From NCBI GenBank assembly GCA_049999725.1, contig JBNGIS010010495.1, positions 92,869-156,868 of the forward strand: a stretch of DNA of 64,000 bases, given 5' to 3'. The translations under genes and the position numbers were made by a program. How positions within the stretch are numbered: the first letter of the stretch is position 1; every line of letters begins with the position of its first letter. The notes under the pieces were generated by a model, which was given only the letters and a program-made list of their open reading frames with translations, did no database searches and was not told where the DNA came from. Positions 54,569 to 64,000 of the stretch are shown here, one piece after another. This DNA comes from Haplomitrium mnioides (taxonomy: Eukaryota; Marchantiophyta; Haplomitriopsida; Calobryales).

Positions 54569-56082
54569 GAAGGGAGAGTGCCTTGTTTGGCAATCTCTTA
54601 CCTTGTGGGTTTTTAAAATCCTTGTGCGCTTCTCTCATGTGTGTTTGTGCTAACTTGTGTGTATATGTGTAGTGTTACACTATGTGGGTTTCCCACTTTA
54701 AAGGGTTCCGATCCATCCTATGATGTGGGGAGCCCAACTAAGAGGGATCCGTTGGATGCACAAGTGGGGACAGCGGTGAAAAAGGTGATTTGTCAATGAT
54801 TTGGCTAGCAGAAGAAGCAAGGGATCAGCAACCGAAAGGGCGACCTATCGCAAATCTGACATTAGTAAGGTCTGACAGTTTAACGGGAATCTGCGGTGCG
54901 CATCGTTCTTTTAATGATGGGATTGCGAATCGGCAATATAGCGAAGGTTTGACCAAAAGAAGAGCGGGAGATGCCGAAAAGGTGATCGTGCGACGATCCG
55001 GCCATAACAAGACTAAGAGGACCGAAAGGGTGATCAAACGAAGTTCCGGCCAAGGGAAGATCAAGATAGCAAAAAGGTGATTCATTGACAATCTGGCTAG
55101 AGGAAGATCAGGAAATCTTGAAAAGGTGATGGAGCGACGATCCGACAAGAAGAATCCAATAGCCGAAAGGGTGACACATCGCAGTTTCGAAAATGGCGAG
55201 GACAAAAGTTTCACAGGGCAACGTTGAAAATTCGAAAAGGAGCGCCCTATAGTTCTTATATCAAGTGGACGGTAAGTTAAGCGAAGGGAGCCTTAGTTCT
55301 TTTTTGCGAGCGGGTGTCGAAATGGCGATAACAGGTAACGTTCTTACTCAGCGAGGGACTATTTTGCGGATGACGTGGCATCTGCGGAAGAGGAGTCAGC
55401 GCGGGTCAACCGCGGAATCTAGTCAACTCCGTCGGTCTGCCTACCCCTTTGTGAGGTGGCGTCGGGCGGCGCGACTACGGATGATGTGGCGGGGTTCCGA
55501 AGAGCAACGACAGGCTTCCGAAGAGCAACGGCGGGGTTCCGAAGGGCGACAGTGGGGTTCCGCGATGTGAGGTGGGATTACGAGAAGTGACGATGTGGTT
55601 CCGAGGTATTTTGCAGAAACGTGACGCTCATGCGGGCCTCTGGGAATCTGCGGGAGTATTAGAGATTCCTCGAGAATCTTGAGCTTTGCGGATGATGTGG
55701 CACCTCTGCGGGATCTGGAAATCTACGAGAATATTAGAGATCCCTCGGGAATCTTGAGACTTGCGAATCCAACGGGCTACCTCGACGCGCCACATTTTAG
55801 CTGCCCAATGTCTGTGGAATCTCACTGGTTTCCATGTCCGAGGAATCCAACGCGCTCCCCCAACGCGCCACATGTCAACTACCTGGCATCCGAAGGATCT
55901 CACGGGTTATCAAGCTAAAACGAGGAAGAAACAAGAGCAAAAAAGGTATGCCGATTCAAATGCGGATTGCGAGAGCTACAGGTGTCGGTTTCGCGTGAAA
56001 TCAGTCTTGTTGGAAAGAAAACAACAAGGCGCAGCTGTTGGTGTCATTTTAAGATTCTGAATCTGGTAAAAACCCCACCTAC

Positions 56083-57203
56083 GTTTCACATATGTTTCTT
56101 ACTTTGGGGTGTGTAATGTATGGCAATTCTAGTGTGCTACCTTTTTAAATTTTGACCCTTTGCAATTCTATCTGTAGCATACCTCGAGATCTCACTTCCA
56201 TCAACTTTATTATGTTCTTCTTATGCACTCTTTACACTTCTACTAATACTTCAACATTGATATTAATCTCAACCTCTTGTATACGAATCATGACAAAGTT
56301 CTGACCTCTTGCTAGAGATACTCAACATAGTCTTGTGCCATCTCCTCATCCCTACATTCCTAGGTCATATTCACAAAGCTTATAGTCCTAACATCAACAA
56401 CTCTTCCCTTGCTCCTTCGACATCCCCCACAAGTGCAATACTCTAGTGCACAATCTTCCTTTATGCCAAATTTTTCAAGTCGTTTTTCTAGACAATAACA
56501 TTACTAGACTTCTCTTAGTGCTTCATGCCACATCATCGTACTCTTGGAATGCAAAGTGAGAAAGTGGTTGCTTGAATCATCTCTTTTCCTATGTTGTTGA
56601 TTAACTTTGTGATGATGCACTCCCAATGAGTAAGTCTTCTTTGACTATTTCTTACACTCAAGTTATGAATGTTCTTCTCCAGAAAATGTAGGCAATAGTC
56701 AATAATGATCTTACTTGTTGCCTAGTCTATGCCTATTTGCTCTAGAGAGTCTCTTATTTGCATGAGAGTTTCCATTATGCTCCACTCAAAATTTCTACCT
56801 CACCTTGTTGTGATGGCCATTGCATCACTACTGTAGGATGTTGTCTCATGTTCCATACCCTCCATTAGGTTGGGCCACCTAAAGTTAGAGTCTCCACATA
56901 GGTTCTTACTTGGTTTCCTTGGTAAGTGTACCTTCACTCTATTTCTAAAAGTTCCCCAGGGCTTTTGGACTATGCTTGTATCCAAATTTGGAGGGCTTAA
57001 ACTTTTGGATTGGCCTTTTCTATGTATGACTCCATATTTCTCCTTAGAGATCTAATCAAGCGTACTCATGTGGTATCCTTTAGCCCATTTGTGTGGCAGC
57101 TTTGTGCCTCTTATGAGTTAATTATAACTCAAATATGCACTAAACGTGGGAAGAATAGAAAATTTAAAGTTTTGTGAACAAGTACCTCAATAGGCAACTA
57201 ACA
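56083..57203 (-). mobile_element. H 3' LTR fragment
   Basis: Its right end CCTCAATAGGCAACTAACA followed by TAACTCTCC resembles the start of the B LTR and its polypurine tract. The rest is diverged and A/T-rich, and the part nearest 56083 is cut at the junction with G. No gene is supported; short frames here are incidental. Confidence 0.4.
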
Positions 57204-57699
57204 TAACTCTCCATTTAATTGCAAAGAAACCTCACAAACACCACTTTACTACTATAACTGCTATTCTGCAATTTGATTGTTTCACAACTCCAACTCATAT
57301 TTTTCTCAATGCCAACTCAAATACACTTATGTTTCCCTCTTCCTATTTAATTGCACTACCTTCTATTCCTTCCTTCTTGATTGTGTACATGTTTCCTAAC
57401 ATGTCCACTAGCAAGCATCCCAAGAGGTATTCCTTCTCCCTCTTGATTCAACTCTTTCTTCAATATGTCATAGTGGACTTGATTTAAAACTTGTACCCCC
57501 TCCAATGTTTTTAGTTTTTCCGATCCATTTTTTTGTAGTTTGTGAGAACCAAGTCTATGTTTTTCAACTCCACCGGGATGAGTTTTCTATCATGTTTCTT
57601 CTTATGCAGCCATTGCTAGCGCTTGAGTCTCTCTTGCGCCATCCCATAGTTCCCCTCTAGTGCCTTCAATTGATTGAATCTCTCTTCTTTTCCATAGTT

Positions 57700-58315
57700 T
57701 TCTTCCATCTTCTTCTTATACAACATCCTTGCCGTAGGTGCCCTCAAACTCATGTGCCACTAGCGCATATTGCCCAAAGACCAAAAAATATGAACAATGT
57801 TCCATGGTAGCTTCTTGGGCAAGTAGGTATGTGTGACCATGAGGAGTTTCAAGTCCCAATCCATCAGATGAGCTACTACTGATTTTTTTGAGGAATTTCT
57901 TCATTAGCTTTACAATGGATAGTTGTTGTCCTCTGGTGCTTTATCAAGTATTTCTACATCAATTCCTTCATAACTTCATTGATGACGTGAGTTCCTTGAT
58001 CACCAACCAATTCCAAGGGTGTCCAAAATCTACAAAAACATTTTTTCATACAAGAAGCTAGCCACCACCATTGCATCATATCTTTGAGTGGCTCTTACCT
58101 CCAACCATATGTGGCCAATAGAATGTATGTATTTTATTGTCAAGTTGTAGGTGTGTTGAGGTCTATGAAATCAAGGCCCCACTTCTCAAAAGGTGTTGAT
58201 GGAATAATTGTGACCAAAGTGTCATGTTGAGCTATCAATGGCTTCTCTGTCTGATAATATTAGTCATATCTCTTTACAAAAAAATGGACATCTCTTTGCA
58301 AACTAGACCACCGGT
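57700..58315 (-). pseudogene. H integrase remnant
   Basis: HFFVKRYD (zinc domain end), TPFEKWGLDFIDL, then a core part with degraded motifs, and the C-terminal block YFLVFGQYALVAHEFEGTYG (57904-57716). It joins reverse transcriptase sequence directly at about 58315-58325, so RNase H and the integrase N-terminus were lost by deletion. Confidence 0.7.
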
Positions 58316-58319
58316 ACCC

Positions 58320-58995
58320 ATTTCCAATGTTACATCTTACCTTTTCTTGGTCCACCTCAATCCCTAAGTTGGATACCTTATTTCCTAATAGTATGCCTTC
58401 TTTAACTATAAAAAAAAAGAAGCTTGTCTAGATGTAGTTGGTTTTGTCTCTTTGAAGCTCTAGAATGTGATCTCATATTCCTCTTGTGATCACATGCCTA
58501 TCTATACATCACAAAGTCATTAGTGTTCATCATTATCCTTTGAAAGGTCTATAGTGCACTACACAACCAATTGGCATTCTAGAGAAGGAGAATAACCCTA
58601 TTATATCTTAAATGTCATCTTGAGTTAGTTCTCTTATTTGATCCACATCATGTTGTACCTAGAATACCCATCCATGAAACTATTGACCTTTTGGTTTCTC
58701 ACTAAGTCAAGCAACCCATTTCTAAAGCATAGTGAATAGTGGTCCTTTTCTTGTAGTGTCACTCAATTTTGGGTAATCTTGGCACACCTAAATCTTTTTC
58801 TTGGCATTTAGACCAACGTTCTTGGGTAAAATCACAAGAGGTGACAAACATTTGATGTTCAAGACTAGGTATAAAAATCAGCTTCTAGAAGCCTATCAAT
58901 CTCCTCTTTTACTAGGTGTGAGAACCTTGGGCCTATCCAATATTTTTGTTGCCTTACTAGAATGGAAAAAGGGTCTGAGTCTCTGAGGTTCTTTT
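58320..58995 (-). pseudogene. H reverse transcriptase remnant
   Basis: Recognisable pieces: the VDKLL..F..LV region (58860-58900), the DGYSGY-like block (about 58660), FQRIMM.T followed by NDFVMY where a YxDD block is expected (about 58500-58540), and a GILLGNKVSNLGIEVD-like end. The catalytic DD is reduced to ND by a small deletion. Confidence 0.65.
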
Positions 58996-59599
58996 CTAGT
59001 TGTCTTGATACCCCTTTTTGAGATCCACGTGACTCCAAGCAAAGACGTCATTGAAACTCTACAACACTCGGATTGGAGGTTTGTCTGCACCCAAGTTTAG
59101 GGTAAAGCTTTTCTCCCTTTGCTCACCACCACCTTTTGGTACTTCTTAGAAGAGGTCACCTCCATTTTTTTGCAAGTCAAGTGACTAGTGTCATTTTTCA
59201 ATTTGGCTAGCGATATGCTTGTGGGTGGTATTGCTTTAGGCATTGGCCCTTCCACCTTGTCTCCTTGCATCTTTCCTTTTGCCCGGTTTTGGTAGTGTTC
59301 ACCTCACTTCACGCTTAAGTAGAGTACATCTTCTCTTTGACTGCTTTTGATTTCCCCTCCCTCAAGGTCATCTACAAATTTGGTTAGCTCAACTTGATTT
59401 ATATTGCCTAAAATTCCTCCAAACAATTCTTCCTCACTTGCTTTGCTGACAACTTGTACCAAGTATTGATGTTTTGCTCTCGTTTCATCTTATGCCAACC
59501 AATCCATCTTGTATTCTATTTCAGCTTGTATCTCCCCCCATGTGCCAAACTAGCCCATAATGAACTAATGTTTTGTCTAGCTTAAAACTGCACATGGAG

Positions 59600-59890
59600 T
59601 TTCTCTAGTTGTGAATCACTTTTGCTTCGTACACCCAAGGTCTCCCAGTAAACATTGTATAAGAGAGACTCTCTTTAGTCTCATTACAAAGTACTTTAGC
59701 TTAAATTCCTTCCCTTCAATCATTGTGGGCACATTCATAGGTGCACTTAAGGGATTGATTCGGGATGGATCTGCTAGCTGCATAATTCAGTTTGTGGTTT
59801 GGATCAAAGAAAATCTAGCCTATGCACATTTTTCTTGACCATGATATTTACTCCCGCTCCTCCATTACAAGGAGGGACAAGTATCATCCA
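59600..59890 (-). pseudogene. H protease remnant
   Basis: CNGGAGVNIMVKKN corresponds to VDGGAGVNIMVEE with the catalytic aspartate replaced by N. It is followed by a degraded LxYFVMRL block and 'GRPWVYEAKVIHN'-like sequence. Confidence 0.7.
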
Positions 59891-60249
59891 ACTATGGGAG
59901 TATCAATTTCACGGGCTCTCTTGTCTTGGCAAACCATATGTAGGTCTATCAGTGACCTTAAAAGATGGTAGCTTACTTTTTTTATGGCTCCCATTAGCAA
60001 TTCTCTCAATTGTTTCTAATAAATGATGTTGTAATTCATTAGTTGCCACATTATTGCAGTGATGGTAGAGTTACTCTCATCTTTCTTAATGATATTTGTA
60101 GGAAGAACTTGCCTCTCCTTGGCTATTGCCACCATTTCTTTTAACTTCTTTAAGTTCTACCACCTAATCCCTCTTAATCTCTTACAAGGTCTTATCTTTC
60201 ACTTCTTTTTCCTCCACTTCCTATAGAGTTTATAATTGTCGCCACACCT

Positions 60250-61810
60250 CCTCTTGTTGTTTGGGATGAAACAACTTGGGATTTATTTCTATGATTATCT
60301 CAGTCACTACTAGTCATGGCTTGATGTGGAGTTAACTTTCATGCTTTCTGTCCTTTCTTGTACTTTCTCTTTCTCTTGGCGTGGTTCTCCAATTGGGTAG
60401 CAACTCGAAAGCGATCATCCATCTTCTAATTGGGCAATATAGCTTTCTCCTCTATAGACTCTTGTCATGCCTCCATTCTAAGGCAATAAGGTTGACATTT
60501 GCTTGGTTAAGCAATGTAATGTTTGTGTTTTTCCAAGCTTCTACTAACCTAGCATGGGGGGAATTTGCAGCCACATGCCCCTCTTTTCTTCAATTTAAGC
60601 ACAATGTCATGGGCTTTCTATAATTCTGCTTCTTCCACTCCATACAAATCAGACATACAGTTGGGTTGGTTACAGCTTCAGCACACCATGATGGTAGTTT
60701 GGAGCATCTTATTCCGCCCAATGACTTTGTTTGTTCAGCTTGTGTGTTTGTGCCTTCCCATGGTATTTTGCAACTCTCTCCCAACTTGGTTTATTGCGTC
60801 TAGCGGCTCCTCCAAGACCTATTCCTTTTCCTCTCTCATATATTCTGGAGGGTCCTCCCATAGCTAGTGGACATGGATGGTCTCTTCATGATACTCTTGG
60901 GGGAGCATGCCCATGCTTGCCACACTTATTACACTAGATCCCAACTTGTCTTGTTGACAATAGATTCCCTTTTGGCTTTACAGTTGTTATGAAGAGACTT
61001 ATTGCCTCCATCTTTTAGCTCATTTCTTCTAAGGAGTTCTTGCCTTTTTCCCTCGAAGTAGGTACCGATAGGGCTCCAATGCTGGTGCTAGGGTCACCTT
61101 CACTGGTCTTTTCATAGTGTCCCTATATTGAGGAGATTTTAGTAATCACGTTCTTTGTGTCTTCTCTAGAGATTGTCTCACTCCTTTCCCATCCTTCTTG
61201 AAGAGGTATCATAAGTCTTGTTTTCAAAGTCAATAACCAACATCAATCTTCACATTGGTTTCATTTATGGCACTCATTTTCAAGGCTCTAACACAGGCTT
61301 GCTCAGTGACCACTACTTCTTCAAGGGTATGTGGCTTCATATACCTCCCTCATGTCATGATTCCATTGGGAGTAGCTACCAAGAACCAGGATTTCAACAT
61401 TGCATCAATTCTTATAGGGTCTAATTTTCATGCTCTTTCTTGAATTGTTGGAGAAACCTCATTACTAACTCGTTCATCTTCATCCATAAGTGACCCATTC
61501 AAATCTAGGCCTTTATCTCCTCTCTAATCTTTCAAATCTCAATGATGATCATTACTTTCACTTGCAACGGTTCTAAACTCTTTTTATGTGTACTAGAAAG
61601 GCTTGTAACTTAGGTTGTTTTCCTTGAGCATTGCTAGTAGTATATTTTTGTTCAGGTGGTTTTTCTGATTGCCATCCATTGCATTATTGATTGCGTCCAA
61701 CCACTTGTCTAGATCTTCTTTGGGGCTCTCCTAGAAGGATTTGTAATCAAACTTGACCCGAAGTGCATTGGATGGAGTGCGGTTATCCATCTTGGGAGTG
61801 GGTGTGAAAT
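60250..61810 (-). pseudogene. H gag remnant
   Basis: Two knuckle remnants (C*SCNQPNC near 60690 and CLN*RKEGHVAAN near 60580), a first knuckle near 60920, the K/E-rich linker and the capsid region (61400-61800) are alignable with B. Many stops. Confidence 0.65.
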
Positions 61811-61989
61811 AAATTCCTCCCAAAGGCCAACTGAGTGTAGACATTCCCCCATTATTCTTGTTCTCTTTGTTTGGTGCCGTGTCCTCTGGTAGTAGCACTC
61901 TTGTCCCTTAGTTGCTCATGTTTTTGCAAACCTTTTCCACAAGTGAGTTACCATAACTTTTATTTCACTCCATTATCTTGGTCCAAGTT

Positions 61990-62534
61990 GACAATAGTGT
62001 TTTTCAGGCATTAATGGCTCTACCCTTCTCTCCAAACTCTTGCACGCCACACACAACCCAAACATACACACACCAAGCACAACACACCTCTAACAAAACA
62101 CTCATGACTCTATGAGGTCGGGGGATAGCTCCCCTCGTTTTACACTTGCTAAACACAAAACTAAGAATGCCTACTTGTTAATGGAATTGCAAATATTGGA
62201 GTTCATAGGTGGAAGATGTCTCACCTTATCTTCACCTAATCTAAGTTATTCTACTCTACTTTAGCATATATAGAAGTCATAGGTCACTTGCAACAAGTCT
62301 ACTTACTCTTGACTACTCTATATTAAACATAATTCCTCCTCTTCCATCCCATCTACCTTCATTCTCTCTCTTCCCCCTTTCATCCTAGCCTCATCTATTC
62401 ACCCATTCTAAAATTTATCCTACATTTCATTCCCCTATAACAAAATATCTTCTCTCTTCACAAAAAAAATTGACATACTTGCTAAAGTTAGATGTTGCTA
62501 AGAATCCCATGGTTGGAGTGTCTAGTATGGTTAG
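61990..62534. other. Unassigned stretch
   Basis: C/A-rich (62030-62110) then A/T- and C/T-rich sequence. GGGGATAGCTCCCC near 62130 is a short palindrome close to a purine tract that resembles the 3' end of a gypsy element, but nothing else supports it. No gene seen. Confidence 0.35.
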
Positions 62535-62926
62535 AAAAGTAGCACTGAGCTAGAATACATCAAAAGTTGCACATTCATCATATAGCAATTCACCTACAAA
62601 GAACCACACTTAGCTGGATTCCATCAAAGGGGCAGCTTCATCATGTGGCAATTCACCTACAAAGAATCGAAGTGAGCTGGATTCCATCCAAGGCAAAGCT
62701 TCATCACGTGACAATTCACTTACAAAGAATCACACTGAGCTTGATTCCATCCAAGGGGCAGCTTCATCATGTGGCAAATCACCTACAAAGCAACACACTT
62801 AGCTGGATACTATCCAAGGTGGAGCTTCATCATGTGGCAATTCACTTACAAAGAATCGTAGTGTGTTGGAATCCATCCAAGTCCCACCTTCGTCATGTGG
62901 CAATTCACCTACAAAGTTTTGCTGCA
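62535..62926. repeat. 63-bp tandem repeat (about six units)
   Basis: The marker TTCATCA or TTCGTCA starts at 62574, 62637, 62700, 62763, 62826 and 62889, an exact 63-bp period with internal substitutions but no length change. Because 63 is divisible by 3, the array is open on the plus strand (21-residue unit LHHVAIHLQRI.LSWIPSKGQ) and largely open on the minus strand (SELPHDEAPPW...). Confidence 0.9.
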
Positions 62927-63122
62927 ATTTATCCGAGGAAAGAGTTGGGCTGATCATGATGACGTGGAAGTTTGTCTGCTGAATGTTCTTGAAAATGTTG
63001 CAGCCCTGGTTCGATTCAAGCAGTGCCAAAAAAACCTGCCGGAAATAGGGGCTTCGTTAGTGAGGATGTTGAATAGCACAAGGCCAGCCCGAAGATTGAT
63101 CCAGAAACTTTACAACATGTGA
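62895..63122 (+). CDS. Possible exon next to the 63-bp repeat
   Basis: An open frame of 75 codons that overlaps the last repeat unit and continues as SWADHDDVEVCLLNVLENVA, ALVRFKQCQKNLPEIGASLV and RMLNSTRPARRLIQKLYNM. Composition is protein-like and the G+C content is higher than its surroundings. It vaguely resembles a helical-repeat (ARM-type) segment, but I do not recognise it. A further open block (LDEPESRNDKVSVVYIARF, about 63278-63402) lies downstream. It may be a captured gene fragment. Confidence 0.25.
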   Translation: MWQFTYKVLLQFIRGKSWADHDDVEVCLLNVLENVAALVRFKQCQKNLPEIGASLVRMLNSTRPARRLIQKLYNM

Positions 63123-63560
63123 TGACAAACTCCAGCGATTTCGTCAATGCCTTGTAGGTACGTGGTGGAGTTCAATTCTGTGATGGTGGTGCCCGAGTTG
63201 GTGCTGGTGCCAAGACCCGTTGCTTCTTCAGACTCTGTCCATCAACCTTTAGCTTATTGCCATTGATGCTCACACTCTGCAACTTGATGAACCAGAAAGT
63301 AGGAATGACAAAGTTTCTGTGGTGTATATTGCACGCTTCCCTTGGCTATTGCGAGAGCGGATGTATATTGGACGGGACTCTGGCTGTTTTGGAAACATGT
63401 AGAACTCTTTCGGTGGTGTGGAGGTTCAGATGATATCGTCGTGTGAGCATGGCCTTGAAAACTGGTGTTCTATGAGAGAGAGCTGGTCCGACTGCGATTC
63501 AGGAACAGCGGAGCATGGAATCGTAGAGGGGCAATGAGGAACAATTGAAGCAGCTGTTGA

Positions 63561-63744
63561 TTCGCCATGATCGTGTTGAAATACCAAGCTCTGGTTCGCC
63601 ATGATCGTGTTAAAATACCAAGCTCTGGACTTAACCCACTGGGATGACAAGTAGAGACTTATTTTTTAACCCTCTTTAGGGCTGTGGACTTAACCTACTA
63701 GGATGACGAGTAGAGACTTATTTTTTAAACCTCTTTAGGGTTAG
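63561..63744. repeat. Two adjacent short tandem duplications
   Basis: A 34-bp unit (TTCGCCATGATCGTGTT...) at 63561-63594 and 63595-63628, followed by a 59-bp unit (ACTTAACCCACTGGGATGAC...) at 63629-63687 and 63688-63744. They lie just upstream of a TATA-like box. Confidence 0.85.
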
Positions 63745-63775
63745 TTTTGTTAAGTTAATTTAAGGTAAATTTAAG

Positions 63776-63783
63776 TATAAATA
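63776..63783 (+). promoter_or_regulatory. TATA-like box
   Basis: TATAAATA in a T/A-rich lead-in, 49 bp before an ATG in a good context (GGCCATGCCATGG). It could be a gene or LTR promoter. Confidence 0.4.
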
Positions 63784-63831
63784 CAGAGTATGTAGAGAGA
63801 AAAGTAAGGAGATGGAAGAGAGAGCGCGGCC

Positions 63832-64000
63832 ATGCCATGGTGCAAGCCTCTTCCCTTTTGTAAATCAATTGTGTTAAATACGATATCTCATATTTGCCTC
63901 CAAAGATTTGTCTCCTCAATTTCTTTGGGATTTGTCTCCTCAATTTCTTTGACGATGAGTAATGGTGTCCAAATGGTGTTGGACAAGAATGATGGAGATT
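63832..64000 (+). CDS. Open frame running off the window
   Basis: ATG at 63832, open for 56 codons to the window end: MPWCKPLPFCKSIVLNTISH, then a 24-bp in-frame repeat (FVSSISLG, FVSSISLT), then MSNGVQMVLDKNDGD. The repeat and the duplications upstream make an LTR leader (with the second ATG as a gag start) as likely as a host gene. Not recognised. Confidence 0.25.
   Translation, partial: MPWCKPLPFCKSIVLNTISHICLQRFVSSISLGFVSSISLTMSNGVQMVLDKNDGD

Larger units (their letters stand above)
54162..54679 (+). mobile_element. Solo LTR K (518 bp) with perfect 5-bp target duplication
   Basis: Starts TGTAACAGTC and ends GTGTTACA, with inverted ends TGTAAC/GTTACA. CTATG is duplicated at 54157-54161 and 54680-54684, and the uninterrupted 5' LTR of G has CTATG once at the same point. 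Contains a TATA box (54561-54568) and four ACGTGG sites. Its size suggests a Ty1/copia-type LTR, but without internal sequence the lineage is not certain. It is the youngest event in this part of the window. Confidence 0.9.
43261..56082 (+). mobile_element. Gypsy element G (most complete in the window)
   Basis: Order: 5' LTR (43261-46914), leader, gag, protease, reverse transcriptase, RNase H, integrase, polypurine tract (53186-53198), 3' LTR (53199-56082, truncated). It lies inside the LTR of F on the left. On the right it stops where the LTR of H begins, without a recognisable target duplication. No chromodomain follows the integrase, which argues for a non-chromovirus lineage. Stops and frameshifts occur in every domain, but fewer than in the other copies. 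Confidence 0.9.
53199..56082 (+). mobile_element. G 3' LTR, truncated and interrupted
   Basis: Matches 43261-45621 base for base over most of its length, with an extra 523 bp (solo LTR K plus its duplicated CTATG). It stops at CCCCACCTAC, and the terminal 1.3 kb seen in the 5' LTR is missing. TGACGTGGC occurs at 55371. Confidence 0.85.
57204..61990 (-). mobile_element. Gypsy element H, internal region (decayed)
   Basis: Minus strand order: primer-site region (about 61985, TTGGTCCAAG), gag, protease, reverse transcriptase, integrase, polypurine-like tract (57204-57220). Nearly every domain has several stops. The RNase H domain is deleted. A 5' LTR is expected right of 61990 but I cannot define it. 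Confidence 0.75.

Noticed and set aside
43261-56082. Endogenous pararetrovirus (caulimovirid) origin of the reverse transcriptase
   Set aside because: Presence of LTRs, an integrase with D-D-E, a polypurine tract and a protease of the DGGxGVNIM type all point to Ty3/gypsy retrotransposons.
56800-57055. Paired short frames on both strands near 56.8-57.05 kb
   Set aside because: They lie in the H LTR fragment and show no homology or codon pattern I can defend.
62535-62926. CRISPR-like array (63-bp period)
   Set aside because: The whole unit repeats, with no variable spacer.
1-64000. tRNA or rRNA genes
   Set aside because: Scanning both strands by eye for tRNA T-arm (GGTTCGA) and A-box patterns, and for rRNA cores, gave nothing convincing; the tRNA-like match at 34739 is a primer-binding site. 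A tRNAscan run would be decisive.

Overview
The window looks like nuclear DNA of a land plant with a large, repeat-rich genome. It shows layered Ty3/gypsy LTR retrotransposons with 2-4 kb LTRs, solo LTRs with clean target duplications, minisatellites, and no recognisable host gene. A DUF7869-type protein makes me lean to a non-flowering plant (fern, lycophyte or bryophyte), but the sequence does not settle this. Every coding region found is broken by stops or frameshifts. One scaffold gap of exactly 100 N lies at 19340-19439.

Layout, left to right. (1) 1-5202: an A/T-rich minisatellite (units of about 45-55 bp) split by a 3.16 kb solo LTR (1227-4390, target duplication ATTAA). (2) 5203-10822: T2, a truncated copy of an apparently undescribed DNA transposon. 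(3) 10822-38770: one old minus-strand gypsy element, E, now in pieces. Its pol is at 10822-14235, its gag zinc-knuckle part at 25626-26071, its gag N-terminus at 37756-38200, and a fragment of its 5' LTR at 38290-38770. Two insertions separate the pieces: T1 (14236-25625) and gypsy element B (26072-37755). (4) 38780-39997: T3, a fragment of the DUF7869 gene. (5) 39998-43260: gypsy remnant F, two LTRs around a 213 bp core. (6) 43261-56082: gypsy element G on the plus strand, the most complete here, with a 518 bp solo LTR (54162-54679) nested in its 3' LTR. (7) 56083-61990: a decayed minus-strand gypsy element H. (8) 61990-64000: a 63-bp tandem repeat that is open in both directions, short duplications, and a possible promoter plus open frame running off the window.

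The most notable object is T1. It is about 11.4 kb, has terminal inverted repeats with a perfect 14-bp core, is flanked by CCTC on both sides, and sits inside the gag of element E. It carries two divergent multi-exon genes. One (minus, 19324-15777) encodes a DUF7869-like protein with a DGMDQ ... LDN..ENKN ... GHTH signature. The other (plus, about 19.9-24.7 kb) encodes a protein with a ParB/sulfiredoxin-like GGNH motif. T2 is an inverted, diverged copy of the second gene with the same intron position and the same subterminal layout. Introns and flanks of T1 and T2 carry many imperfect palindromes of the type AGTCCATGnnnGCATGGACT or TCCTATGnnnGCATAGGA.

The gypsy elements share one design: gag with CCHC knuckles, protease, reverse transcriptase, RNase H, integrase ending in a GPY/F module, no chromodomain seen, a polypurine tract ending AGTTA, and LTRs beginning TGTC. 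Element B has a primer-binding site complementary to the 3' end of plant tRNA-Asn.
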